This document shows, one piece after another, positions 26,825 through 35,127 of a stretch of 64,000 nucleotides of DNA (positions are counted from its first letter, which is position 1; every line of letters starts with the position of its first letter). The notes beneath the pieces are model-generated. The model was not told where the DNA came from, made no database searches, and was given only the letters and a program-made list of their open reading frames with translations. The position numbers were made by a program, and so were the translations under genes. Source of the DNA: Pseudomonas capeferrum (GTDB lineage Bacteria > Pseudomonadota > Gammaproteobacteria > Pseudomonadales > Pseudomonadaceae); the NCBI RefSeq assembly GCF_000731675.1, contig NZ_JMIT01000005.1, forward strand, positions 122,508-186,507, in the 5' to 3' direction.

Positions 26825-26968
26825 CTTGTTGTCTCCCGGCAGCGATCGTTTCTTGTCTGTAAGGCACTGTGGCCCTTTGTGGCGATGGTATGACTGGCCG
26901 GGGTGGGTCAGATGCCTGCGCACGCCTTGCAATGGCGCGTTTACGACATTGGCTTTGTGTTGCTGTTG

Positions 26969-27056
26969 CCGGCCGCTTCGCGGGGCAAGCCCGCTCCCAC
27001 ATTGATTGCTGTATGCAGGACTATTGTGGAAGCGGGCTTGCCCCGCGAAGAGGCCG
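26969..27056. repeat. REP pair, family 1, between divergent glyA and ltaE
   Basis: Two inverted family-1 units about 30 nt apart in the 320-nt divergent glyA/ltaE interval. One carries GTGGAAGCGGG instead of GTGGGAGCGGG. REPs are unusual between divergent promoters. The remaining sequence shows no clear operator. Confidence 0.87.
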
Positions 27057-27144
27057 ACACAGATCCGACTGAAAGCAGGTTGTATAGGCAACTGCTGAAT
27101 CGATGGTTTAGAGTGCAGTTCTGCGTCGTTCACAGGACCGTGTC

Positions 27145-28185
27145 ATGACAGATAAGAGCCAACAATTCGCCAGCGACAACTATTCCGGCATCTGCCCCGA
27201 AGCCTGGGCCGCCATGGCCAAGGCCAACATGGGCCACGACCGCGCCTATGGCGACGACCAGTGGACCGAGCGGGCCGCCCAGTACTTTCGCGAGCTGTTC
27301 GAAACTGACTGCGAAGTGTTCTTCGCCTTCAACGGCACCGCCGCCAACTCCTTGGCCCTGGCCTCGCTGTGCCAGAGCTACCACAGCGTGATCTGCTCCG
27401 AGACCGCCCACGTCGAGACCGACGAATGCGGCGCGCCAGAGTTTTTCTCCAACGGCTCCAAGCTGCTGACGGCGGCCAGCGTCAACGGCAAGCTGACCCC
27501 GCAATCGATTCGTGAGGTCGCCCTCAAGCGCCAGGACATCCACTACCCCAAGCCACGCGTGGTGACCATCACCCAGGCCACCGAAGTGGGCACCGTGTAC
27601 CGCCCCGATGAGCTCAAGGCGATCAGCGCCACCTGCAAGGAGCTGGGCCTGAACCTGCACATGGATGGCGCGCGCTTTACCAATGCCTGCGCGTTCCTCG
27701 GTTGCAGCCCGGCAGAGCTGACCTGGAAGGCCGGCGTCGATGTGCTGTGCTTTGGCGGCACCAAGAACGGCATGGCGGTGGGTGAGGCGATCCTGTTCTT
27801 CAATCGCGACCTGGCCGAGGACTTCGACTACCGCTGCAAGCAGGCCGGGCAACTCGCCTCGAAGATGCGCTTCTTGTCAGCGCCCTGGGTCGGGCTGCTG
27901 GAAGACGGCGCCTGGCTGCGCCATGGCAACCACGCCAACCACTGCGCACAGTTGCTGGCCTCGCTGGTGAGTGACTTGCCGGGGGTTGAGCTGATGTTCC
28001 CGGTGGAGGCCAACGGGGTGTTCCTGCAGATGCCAGAGCCTGCGATCGAGGCGTTGCGCGGCAAGGGCTGGCGCTTCTACACCTTTATTGGTAGCGGCGG
28101 GGCGCGGTTCATGTGCTCGTGGGACACCGAAGAGGAACGGGTGCGTGAGCTGGCGGCGGATATTCGCAGCATCATCACCGCCTGA
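27145..28185 (+). CDS. ltaE: Low-specificity L-threonine aldolase
   Basis: A PLP enzyme that cleaves L-threonine/allo-threonine and related beta-hydroxy amino acids to glycine and an aldehyde. It is 346 aa. Motifs are FNGTAANSLALASL near the cofactor, NLHMDGARFTNA with the PLP-contacting aspartate, and CFGGTKNGMAVGEAILF with the lysine. It sits divergently from the glyA-sox operon, so glycine metabolism is clustered on both sides. Confidence 0.94.
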   Translation: MTDKSQQFASDNYSGICPEAWAAMAKANMGHDRAYGDDQWTERAAQYFRELFETDCEVFFAFNGTAANSLALASLCQSYHSVICSETAHVETDECGAPEFFSNGSKLLTAASVNGKLTPQSIREVALKRQDIHYPKPRVVTITQATEVGTVYRPDELKAISATCKELGLNLHMDGARFTNACAFLGCSPAELTWKAGVDVLCFGGTKNGMAVGEAILFFNRDLAEDFDYRCKQAGQLASKMRFLSAPWVGLLEDGAWLRHGNHANHCAQLLASLVSDLPGVELMFPVEANGVFLQMPEPAIEALRGKGWRFYTFIGSGGARFMCSWDTEEERVRELAADIRSIITA

Positions 28186-28189
28186 CAGG

Positions 28190-28258
28190 CCGCATTCGCG
28201 GGGCAAGCCCGCTCCCACAGCGCTGTACTTGTGGGAGCGGGCTTGCCCCGCGAAGAAG
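28190..28258. repeat. REP pair, family 1
   Basis: Compact inverted pair of family-1 units between convergent ltaE and the chemoreceptor gene. Confidence 0.88.
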
Positions 28259-28269
28259 CCAACACCGAT

Positions 28270-30207
28270 CTAGAGCCTGAACCCACCCATCTGCCGCGCC
28301 AGGTCATCGGCCAAACCACGCAAAGCCTGGCACTCCTCACGGCACCCTTGCACCTCAGCCGCCGTCTCCCGCGCCAGGTCGGAAATCCCCTGCACCGTGC
28401 GGTTGATCTCCTCAGTTACCGCCGACTGCTCTTCAGTCGCGGTGGCCACCTGATGGTTCATGTCACTGATATGTTCCACCTGATCGGTAATCGCCCCCAG
28501 TGACGCCCCGGTGCGCTGGCTCGATTCCACGCCACTGCCGGTCGCCTGCTGCCCCGCCTGCATCGAGCTCACCGCCGAACCCGCGCCCTGCTTCAGGCGT
28601 TGGATCATCTGCTGCACTTCATCGGTAGACAGCTGCGTGCGCCGCGCCAGCGTTCGCACTTCGTCGGCCACCACGGCAAAGCCGCGCCCCATTTCCCCTG
28701 CCCGCGCAGCCTCGATGGCCGCATTCAGCGCCAACAGGTTGGTTTGCTCGGAAATACTACGGATCACTGCTAGAACTTCATCGATCGAGGCGACTTCGTC
28801 GGCCAACTGCTCCACCGCATCCGCCGCCTTGCCGATATCCCCCGACATACCCTCGATGCCCTGAATCGAACGGCGCACCACTTCACGCGCCTGCAAGGCC
28901 TCATCACGCGCCGACTGCGAGGCCTGCGCCGCATCACCGGCATTGCGGGCAATGTCCTGCACCGTCAGCCCCATTTCGTGCACAGCGGTGGCCACCATCT
29001 CGGTCATTTCCTGCTGCCGTCCGGAACGTTCGGCGGTGTTGTCCACCACCTGGGTCACCTGCTCGACGGCCAGGTGCAGCCGTTCGGTGGTACGCAGCAC
29101 CTCGCCGATCAACCCGCGCTGGCTGTCGAGAAAACGATTGAAGCCCCGCGCCAGGTCACCCAGCTCGTCCTGGCGCGAATCATCCAGGCGATGGCTGAGG
29201 TCACCGGCGCCACTGCCGATCTGCACCAGCGCGGCAGTGACCCGGCGGATAGGCCGCACCAGCCCACGTGCCAGCAACACCACCAGCAACAATGACAGCA
29301 GCGCCACGCCGCCACCGATCAACGTGGTCAGCCATACCGCCTGACGCATCTGCGCGTAGATCTCGGCCTCCGGCACCTCGGCGACCAAAGTCCAGTTCAG
29401 GTCGCGCAGTGGCAGGCCCAACGCCAGATAATCTTCGCCATCGCGCTGGAAGCGGCTGGTGCGCAGGCCCGGCTCACCATTCATCACCGCCTTGGCGGCG
29501 TGCGCATCGAGCTGATCGACCAGCTGGCGCTTGCCGCTGAAGGCGTTGTCCGGGTGCACCTGGATCAACCCATCGTTGCGCACCAGAAACACCTTGCCGT
29601 GCTCGCCAAAGCTGAAGTCATGGATCAGTTTCGACAGCTCGGCCATGCGCAGGCCCATGCCGGCGACGCCAACCAGCTTGCCGTCCTTTTCCACGCGATA
29701 GTCGATGAACAGCGCCAGCTCGCCGGTGGCACCGTCGATGTCGATATTGATCAGGCGCTCGGCGCCACTGTCGATGTAGCCGTAGAACCACTTGTCCTTG
29801 GGGTTGGCACGGCTGAGGGTGCGGTCCAGGCCATTCTCGTTGTAGTAATGGCCGGTTTCGGTAGCGGCGAACAACGTGGTGAAGGCCTTGTTGCGCTGTT
29901 TGGCGGCGTCGAGGTATTCGATGAAGCGCGGTGCTTGCGCAGGGTCTTCGCCCGCAGCAAGCCAGTCGCGCAGCAGGGTGTTGCCGGCAATGTCGGCCGC
30001 AGCCACCAGCGGCTGGCCGAGCATGCGCTCGATGTCGTTACGGATGGCTTCGACACTGGCCGGCAGCGCCGTGTCGACCAGGTAGCGTTCGGTCAGGCGG
30101 TTGAACGCCACCGTGAAGATGATCACCACTACCAGGATGCTCGCCAGCAGGGCCGCGCCCATGCTTGCGATCAATTGCCACTGGATGCTTCGCCGCCAGA
30201 TACGCAT
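28270..30207 (-). CDS. mcpH: Methyl-accepting chemotaxis protein with dCache sensor (McpH-like)
   Basis: A 645-aa chemoreceptor. Helix 1 (about 8-32) and helix 2 (about 290-316) bracket a ~255-residue periplasmic double-Cache domain (YNENGLDRTL, PKDKWFYGYIDSG, VGVAGMGLRM). HAMP and a long signalling domain follow, with the hairpin tip EQTNLLALNAAIEAARAGEMGRGFAVVADEV (quoted only to locate it, near 480-510). Position next to ltaE and architecture agree with P. putida McpH, reported to sense purines; ligand assignment here is by context. The ATG 30205-30207 has GGGGAG upstream; the longer open frame would need TTG. Confidence 0.88.
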   Translation of the reverse strand: MRIWRRSIQWQLIASMGAALLASILVVVIIFTVAFNRLTERYLVDTALPASVEAIRNDIERMLGQPLVAAADIAGNTLLRDWLAAGEDPAQAPRFIEYLDAAKQRNKAFTTLFAATETGHYYNENGLDRTLSRANPKDKWFYGYIDSGAERLINIDIDGATGELALFIDYRVEKDGKLVGVAGMGLRMAELSKLIHDFSFGEHGKVFLVRNDGLIQVHPDNAFSGKRQLVDQLDAHAAKAVMNGEPGLRTSRFQRDGEDYLALGLPLRDLNWTLVAEVPEAEIYAQMRQAVWLTTLIGGGVALLSLLLVVLLARGLVRPIRRVTAALVQIGSGAGDLSHRLDDSRQDELGDLARGFNRFLDSQRGLIGEVLRTTERLHLAVEQVTQVVDNTAERSGRQQEMTEMVATAVHEMGLTVQDIARNAGDAAQASQSARDEALQAREVVRRSIQGIEGMSGDIGKAADAVEQLADEVASIDEVLAVIRSISEQTNLLALNAAIEAARAGEMGRGFAVVADEVRTLARRTQLSTDEVQQMIQRLKQGAGSAVSSMQAGQQATGSGVESSQRTGASLGAITDQVEHISDMNHQVATATEEQSAVTEEINRTVQGISDLARETAAEVQGCREECQALRGLADDLARQMGGFRL

Positions 30208-30240
30208 GCCCTTGCTCCCCGCCAATTATTGTTTTGCGGG

Positions 30241-30254
30241 AAGTGTATACACTT
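30241..30254 (-). promoter_or_regulatory. Perfect palindrome AAGTGTATACACTT upstream of the McpH-like gene
   Basis: A 14-bp perfect palindrome 34 nt before the start codon, with TGTATACA at its centre, the kind of core used by GntR/FCD-type repressors. No binding protein is known for it here. Confidence 0.4.
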
Positions 30255-30298
30255 ACGTATCCAGTTATTCCAGTGATCTGGGACATTGCTTGGGGACC

Positions 30299-30322
30299 TT
30301 GGGGCCGCTGTGCGGCCCCAGG
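30299..30322 (-). terminator. Hairpin after zapA
   Basis: TGGGGCCGC/GCGGCCCCA stem just downstream of the zapA stop, reading leftward. It has no strong T-run. It separates the zapA unit from the chemoreceptor on the same strand. Confidence 0.6.
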
Positions 30323-30328
30323 TGCCCA

Positions 30329-30631
30329 TCAGGACTCGGCAATAGTCCGAACGATCGCGTCCACCGTGGCGTCGATCTGCGCCTGGGTGCGCGCAAGCGT
30401 CTGCTGATGCTCCTTCTGCAGCTCAACCTGCTTGGAGCACAGGTTCAGGGCAGCCAGCACCAGCAGTTTGTCGCCGATCAAGGTCGGGTACGAACGCTTG
30501 GTCTCGGCCAAGGCGGTGTTGAGCATTCGCACCGCCTGCGCCAAGGTTTCTTCCTGACCTTCAGGCGCCTTGATCGAATAGTCGCTGCCAAGGATCGACA
30601 CGACATTGACCGGCTGCGCATTCAGGCTCAT
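30329..30631 (-). CDS. zapA: Cell division protein ZapA
   Basis: ZapA bundles FtsZ filaments at the division ring. The 100-aa protein begins with the family core VNVVSILGSDYSIKAPEGQEETLAQAV, has DKLLVLAALNLC, and ends in a coiled coil. Its ATG overlaps the upstream stop by 4 nt. In most pseudomonads zapA is followed by 6S RNA and a 5-formyl-THF cyclo-ligase gene. Here only ~120 nt separate it from a chemoreceptor and no 6S RNA is visible, so the location is unusual. Confidence 0.9.
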   Translation of the reverse strand: MSLNAQPVNVVSILGSDYSIKAPEGQEETLAQAVRMLNTALAETKRSYPTLIGDKLLVLAALNLCSKQVELQKEHQQTLARTQAQIDATVDAIVRTIAES

Positions 30632-30858
30632 GCGTTGACGACACCCGCACTGGCGCGATCAACCAGCGCCTGGATGCGCGCGGCAGTGGCGCCGTTCTTT
30701 TCTTCCTGCTCCATCAGCGACAGCTGCAGGGTTTCGTTTTCTTCCTTGGCCTGGGCCAGTTGCTGGCCGAGGGTGGTGTTCTGCTCGGTGAGTTGAGCGT
30801 TTTTATGCATCAGGTCGCTGACCAGTTGCTCGATTTGATTCAGGGAGGCTTCAAGCAT
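30628..30858 (-). CDS. TIGR02449-family coiled-coil protein (ZapB-like)
   Basis: A 76-aa almost wholly coiled-coil protein: LNQIEQLVSDLMHKNAQLTEQN, LGQQLAQAKEENETLQLSLMEQ. It matches the small TIGR02449 proteins that regularly precede zapA in gammaproteobacteria. ATG 30856-30858 is chosen by length and homology; upstream open frame is intergenic. It overlaps zapA by 4 nt. A role at the division ring is inferred from the pairing. Confidence 0.85.
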   Translation of the reverse strand: MLEASLNQIEQLVSDLMHKNAQLTEQNTTLGQQLAQAKEENETLQLSLMEQEEKNGATAARIQALVDRASAGVVNA

Positions 30859-31044
30859 GGGGTCTATCTCAGGTTGTTGCAGAGGGCGCACACGATAAAG
30901 AAAAGTGTCGGCCCTCGCCATTAAATATCGGATTCTTAAGGTTTCTGCTGCGCAGATTGACAGGGTATCGGCCCGCTTGTTCCGACCTGGGTCAACCGCC
31001 GGTCAGGAAAAAGTTAGCGCGCTCACAAATTTCACCGGTCTCGC

Positions 31045-31071
31045 TCAAGACTGACCAGTCACGACCGATAG
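31045..31071 (+). promoter_or_regulatory. Sigma-28 (FliA) type promoter of the chemoreceptor gene
   Basis: TCAAGACT, an 11-nt spacer, and ACCGATAG. This matches the flagellar sigma factor pattern (TCAAGTTT-N11/12-GCCGATAA) closely in both boxes and spacing. It lies 57 nt before the start codon of the chemoreceptor. Confidence 0.65.
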
Positions 31072-31128
31072 CCAGGCAAGTCATATTTCGTCGTGCTGTG
31101 TGCGACCCTCCCCTGCCTGGATCCCCCC

Positions 31129-32754
31129 ATGTCCCTACGCAACATGAACATCGCCCCGCGCGCGCTGCTCGGCTTCGCGCTGATCGGCCTGCTGATGCTC
31201 GGCCTCGGCATTTTCTCGCTTATGCAGATGGGCAACATCCGCCAGGCGGGCGTCGCCATCGAGAGCATCAGCGTGCCCAGCATCAAGATGCTCGACGAAC
31301 TTACCGCGCTGAACCTGCGCATGCGCACCCTCTCCTATCGGCTGCTGATCAACCGCGAGCCAGAGACCCAGCGCGACACCCTCAACCTGCTGGACCAACG
31401 CAACGCCCAGATCGACCGCGCCCGCCAGGCCTACCAGCCGATGATCGGCGCACCCGACGAGCAAGCGGCCTTCGACCAGTACAGCCAGTTGCTCAGTCAA
31501 TACCGCCAGCTGGAGGCGCGCATGCGCAGCATGAGCCAGGCGGGCCGCACCGACGAGTTGCGCGACCTGCTCAACCGCGACCTGCTGGCCAACTCCGAGC
31601 AGATCAACAAGGTCATGGACACCCTGGTGCGCATCAACACCGACCAGACCCGTGCCACCAACGAAACCGCAGCCAGCCAGTATGCTGCCGCCTTCGCCCT
31701 GGTCATCGGCCTGTTGATCGCCGCCACCGTGCTGACGCTGCTGTGCGCGTTCCTGCTGACCCGCAGCATCGTCAAGCCGATCGAAGAAGCGCTGCAATGC
31801 GCCGAGCAGGTGGCCGACGGTGACCTGACCCACGTCATCCGTGCCGAAGGCACCGACGAAGCCGCCCGCCTGCTGCGCGCCATGGCCCGCATGCAAGACA
31901 AGCTGCGCGACACCCTGCAATTGATTGCCGGCTCCGCCACCCAGCTGGCGTCTGCAGCGGAAGAGCTCAATAGCGTCACCGACGAGAGCGCCCGTGGCCT
32001 GCAGCAACAGAACAACGAAATCGAACAGGCCGCCACTGCGGTCACCGAGATGACCAGCGCCGTGGAAGAAGTGGCGCGCAACGCGGTGAGCACCTCGCAG
32101 GCCTCGGGTGAAGCTAGCCGTTCGGCGGGCGACGGGCGCGACCTGGTGCTGGAAACCGTCGGCGCCATCGAGCGCATGAGCGGCGATGTGCAAGCCACTG
32201 CCACGCTGATCACCCACCTGGCCGAGCAATCGCGCGACATTGGCAAGGTGCTGGATGTGATCCGCGGCTTGGCCGACCAGACCAACCTGCTGGCGCTCAA
32301 TGCCGCGATCGAAGCAGCCCGTGCCGGTGAGGCGGGCCGTGGCTTCGCCGTGGTGGCGGATGAAGTGCGGGCACTGGCCCATCGCACCCAGCAGTCGACC
32401 AGCGAAATCGAGCGGATGATCGGTAGCATCCAGGGCGGTACCGAGGAGGCGGTGGCGTCGATGCGTACCAGCACCGAACGCGCCGAGTCGACCCTGAACA
32501 TCGCCCGTGGCGCGGGCATGGCGCTGGATACCATCGCCGGCGCGGTGGCGCAGATCAACGAGCGTAACCTGGTGATCGCCAGCGCGGCGGAAGAACAAGC
32601 ACAGGTGGCGCGCGAGGTGGACCGCAACCTGGTGAATATCAATGATCTGTCGGTACAGAGTGCAACCGGGGCGCATCAGACCAGCGCGGCGAGTGCCGAG
32701 CTGTCACGGTTGGCGGTGGACTTGAACAACCTGGTGGCCCGCTTCCGCACCTGA
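31129..32754 (+). CDS. Methyl-accepting chemotaxis protein with four-helix-bundle sensor
   Basis: A 541-aa chemoreceptor. TM1 is about 10-32 (ALLGFALIGLLMLGLGIFSL) and TM2 about 185-210. The ~150-residue periplasmic part is helical, with the 4HB family's DELTALNLRMRTLSYRLLIN region. HAMP and a signalling domain follow, with the conserved tip near 385-415 (NLLALNAAIEAARAGEAGRG). No C-terminal CheR-binding pentapeptide is seen. The ATG 31129 precedes the first helix. The gene is divergent from zapA, and a FliA-type promoter lies upstream. Ligand unknown. Confidence 0.92.
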   Translation: MSLRNMNIAPRALLGFALIGLLMLGLGIFSLMQMGNIRQAGVAIESISVPSIKMLDELTALNLRMRTLSYRLLINREPETQRDTLNLLDQRNAQIDRARQAYQPMIGAPDEQAAFDQYSQLLSQYRQLEARMRSMSQAGRTDELRDLLNRDLLANSEQINKVMDTLVRINTDQTRATNETAASQYAAAFALVIGLLIAATVLTLLCAFLLTRSIVKPIEEALQCAEQVADGDLTHVIRAEGTDEAARLLRAMARMQDKLRDTLQLIAGSATQLASAAEELNSVTDESARGLQQQNNEIEQAATAVTEMTSAVEEVARNAVSTSQASGEASRSAGDGRDLVLETVGAIERMSGDVQATATLITHLAEQSRDIGKVLDVIRGLADQTNLLALNAAIEAARAGEAGRGFAVVADEVRALAHRTQQSTSEIERMIGSIQGGTEEAVASMRTSTERAESTLNIARGAGMALDTIAGAVAQINERNLVIASAAEEQAQVAREVDRNLVNINDLSVQSATGAHQTSAASAELSRLAVDLNNLVARFRT

Positions 32755-32851
32755 CAGTACTGGGGCCGCTTTGCGGCCCATTCGCACTCTCATGGCCTGC
32801 GGATAACCTGTGAGAGCAACTGCCTTGCTCAAAATTCTAAAACAGCCAGCC

Positions 32852-32941
32852 CCGTGGGAGCGGGCTTGTCCCGCGAACACGGGCGAAGCCCGTGCCATGC
32901 TCCGCGGTGCCTGCTTCGCGGGACAAGCCCACTTCCACAGG
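32852..32941. repeat. REP pair, family 1 (T variant), upstream of REP transposase
   Basis: Inverted units with the GCTTGTCCCGCG core variant, with a secondary hairpin CACGGGC/GCCCGTG between them. A further partial unit (GACTTGCCCCGCGAAAGGGCC) lies at 33080-33102. With 33653-33705 these flank the REP-associated transposase gene. Otherwise 32755-33194 holds a GGGGCCGC/GCGGCCC hairpin after the chemoreceptor and no supported gene. Confidence 0.85.
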
Positions 32942-33194
32942 GATCATGCTACGCCTTGAGCCTGTGCTGTACTTCGACGCTTTGGCAGCTGCTGTTCTCG
33001 CCAGAGCATGCCTGTCCGGATCATCGCGTTAAGCTGCACGCCATGTACAACGAAGATACAAGCGGCGGTGCGGCGATCCGACTTGCCCCGCGAAAGGGCC
33101 AACACTGCCACCCAACATCCAGCAAACATTCCCCGCCGCACGCCACTGCCAGCTCACCTAATGTTCCTCTGAATCTTATTTCAGGGGGCATCAC

Positions 33195-33650
33195 ATGGAG
33201 CGTGCTCAATCCCATCTTCTGCGCCGTGGCCGTTGCTCTCAGCCTGGTGGGTTGTACTTGCTGACTACGGTAACCCATGAGCGCAAGCGGACCTTCACCC
33301 ACCTTCATCTCGCCCGTGGCGTGATCCAGCAACTCAGACAGGCTGAGCTCGATGGGCATTGCCAATCCCTCGCGTGGGTGGTCATGCCGGACCATGTGCA
33401 CTGGCTGATCGAGTTACGAAGCGGCACCTTGTGTCGCCTGATGCGCAGATTCAAGTCACGCAGCAGCCATGCGCTTTATCAGCGGGGCATGCGGCGCGAA
33501 AACATATGGCAGCAGGGCTACCAGGACCGAGCCTTGCGCCGGGAAGAAAGTGTGCTGCAGGTAGCGAGGTACATCGTTGCCAACCCCATCAGAGCAGGAT
33601 TGGTTGACCGTGCGGGTGATTATCCGCATTGGGATGCAGTCTGGGTCTGA
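33195..33650 (+). CDS. REP-associated tyrosine transposase (RAYT, Y1/IS200-like)
   Basis: A 151-aa single-domain HUH-type nuclease of the TnpA-REP family, thought to have spread REP elements by single-strand cleavage. The metal-binding HUH motif is in WVVMPDHVHWLIEL (near 60), the probable catalytic tyrosine in IWQQGYQDRALRREE (near 110), and the family end motif is YIVANPIRAGLV. The start is ATG 33195; the family N-terminus GGLYLLTTVTHERKRTF is intact. REP units flank it on both sides. This looks like an intact RAYT, not a full insertion sequence. Confidence 0.92.
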   Translation: MERAQSHLLRRGRCSQPGGLYLLTTVTHERKRTFTHLHLARGVIQQLRQAELDGHCQSLAWVVMPDHVHWLIELRSGTLCRLMRRFKSRSSHALYQRGMRRENIWQQGYQDRALRREESVLQVARYIVANPIRAGLVDRAGDYPHWDAVWV

Positions 33651-33652
33651 TG

Positions 33653-33705
33653 CCATTCGCGGGGCAAGCCCGCTCCCACAGGCCTGTGGGAGCGGGTTTA
33701 GCTGT
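33653..33705. repeat. REP pair, family 1, downstream of REP transposase
   Basis: A family-1 unit followed at once by a degenerate inverted unit (GTGGGAGCGGGTTTAGCTGTG). It lies 3 nt after the transposase stop, the usual RAYT arrangement. Confidence 0.85.
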
Positions 33706-33731
33706 GAAGAATCCACACTCTTGAAGCTGGA

Positions 33732-34832
33732 TCAGTAATCGATCCGCACATCTCCTTTAGGCACGCTGCAGCACGACAGGATGTAGCCCTCGGCCTCGTC
33801 TTCTTCGGTAATACCGCCGTTGTGCTCCATCTCCACTTCGCCGCCCAGCTTGAGCACCTTGCAGGTGCCGCATATGCCCATGCCGCAGGCCTTGGGGATC
33901 ATCAGCCCGACCTTCGCCGCTGCCGCATGCACGGTCTCGCCCGGGGCAACGCGGATGCTCTTCTCGCTGCCGATGAACTCCACCAGGTTGAGGTCGGAGA
34001 CATCCACTTCCGGCGCGTCGGCGGCCTGCTCGGCGTGCTCCACTGCATCGGCCTTGGCCTCTGCCGGCGTCGCGCCGAACGACTCCTCATGGTAGTTCTT
34101 CATGTCGAAGCCGACGGCTTCAAGCATGCGCTTGACCGCGCTCATGTACGGCGTCGGGCCGCAGCAGAACACCGTGCGCTCCATGTAGTCGGGCGCGATC
34201 AGCTCCATCAGCCGCTGGTTCAGGTACCCGCGGTAACCCGCCCAGGGCTCGCCCAGCCCGTGCTTCTCGCAAATGATGTGCAAGCTGAAGTTGGGGATGC
34301 GCGAGGCCATCTGCTCCAGCTCGCGGTGGAAGATGATGTCTTTCGGCGAACGGGCGCTGTGCACGAAGACCATGTCGACATTGGCGTTGGTGTCGTAAAA
34401 CCAGCGCGCCATGGACATCACCGGGGTGATACCCACACCGCCCGAGAGGTACAGCACCTTGCCCGACGGGAAGTCGATGGCGTTGAACAACCCCACCGGG
34501 CCGTGCACCGGCAGCTCTGCGCCTTCGTGCATGGTGTCGTGCAGGTGGTTGGAGACATGCCCGCCTGGCACCCGCTTGACCGTGATCGAGAAGCTGTACG
34601 GCACCGACGGCGAACTGGAGATGGTGTAGGAACGCATCACCGGTTTGCCTTCGATCTCAAGTTCCAGGGTGACGAACTGCCCTGGCTTGAAGAAGAACAT
34701 GATCGGTTGGTCGGCCATGAAGCAGAACGTGCGCACGTCCCAGGTCTCCTGGATGACCTTGACGCAGCGCACGATGTGGCGGCCGTTGGCCCAGGTCTGG
34801 GTGGTGACCGGATTGAGGAAGGTATCGGACAT
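33732..34832 (-). CDS. gbcB: Glycine betaine monooxygenase reductase component
   Basis: GbcB passes electrons from NAD(P)H to the Rieske oxygenase GbcA, which demethylates glycine betaine to dimethylglycine. The 366-aa protein has an FAD-binding domain (VMRSYTISSSPS), an NAD domain (LYLSGGVGITPVMSMARWF, FCCGPTPYM) and a C-terminal plant-type 2Fe-2S domain (CGMGICGTCKVLKLGG ... LSCC). Of two ATG codons 6 nt apart, the second (34830-34832) has GGAG at proper distance. It is divergent from gbcA across a ~295-nt control region. Confidence 0.95.
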   Translation of the reverse strand: MSDTFLNPVTTQTWANGRHIVRCVKVIQETWDVRTFCFMADQPIMFFFKPGQFVTLELEIEGKPVMRSYTISSSPSVPYSFSITVKRVPGGHVSNHLHDTMHEGAELPVHGPVGLFNAIDFPSGKVLYLSGGVGITPVMSMARWFYDTNANVDMVFVHSARSPKDIIFHRELEQMASRIPNFSLHIICEKHGLGEPWAGYRGYLNQRLMELIAPDYMERTVFCCGPTPYMSAVKRMLEAVGFDMKNYHEESFGATPAEAKADAVEHAEQAADAPEVDVSDLNLVEFIGSEKSIRVAPGETVHAAAAKVGLMIPKACGMGICGTCKVLKLGGEVEMEHNGGITEEDEAEGYILSCCSVPKGDVRIDY

Positions 34833-34911
34833 GTTCATCTCCAGCAGCCGACAATTGGCCTTTTTATGGCTGCGATAATGCGCAAGCTGAAGGCGACGTA
34901 CATTCCTGCCT

Positions 34912-34937
34912 GCGACATCGGCGTACTTATCGCGACC
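34912..34937. promoter_or_regulatory. Possible GbdR site in the gbcA-gbcB divergent region
   Basis: CGTACT-N6-GACC at 34922-34937 has the same layout as both direct repeats upstream of choX, and a GCGAC repeats about 20 nt upstream (34912). This is a plausible GbdR site. The rest of 34833-35127 shows no gene. Confidence 0.45.
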
Positions 34938-35127
34938 AGCCCCATGCTACAAGGGCTAGGGCGTCGTAATTCAAATCGGCCATGTCGCCCATGGATACGG
35001 TTCATGACGCCTTCGGACGCACACTCCACGGCAAAAGAACACGCTGTTTTTTTTACGACAGCCTTGCGGCACCACAACAATGATTAGCCACCTTTTGCCG
35101 GCCGCACGCGGCCCCGAGGACCACACG

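Noticed and set aside
26825..27144. Glycine riboswitch upstream of glyA-sox
   Set aside because: The interval between glyA and ltaE is mostly a REP pair; I could not find a tandem aptamer-like structure.
30208..30328. 6S RNA gene after zapA
   Set aside because: The interval is about 120 nt, too short for a ~180-nt 6S RNA, and holds only a terminator-like hairpin and a palindrome.
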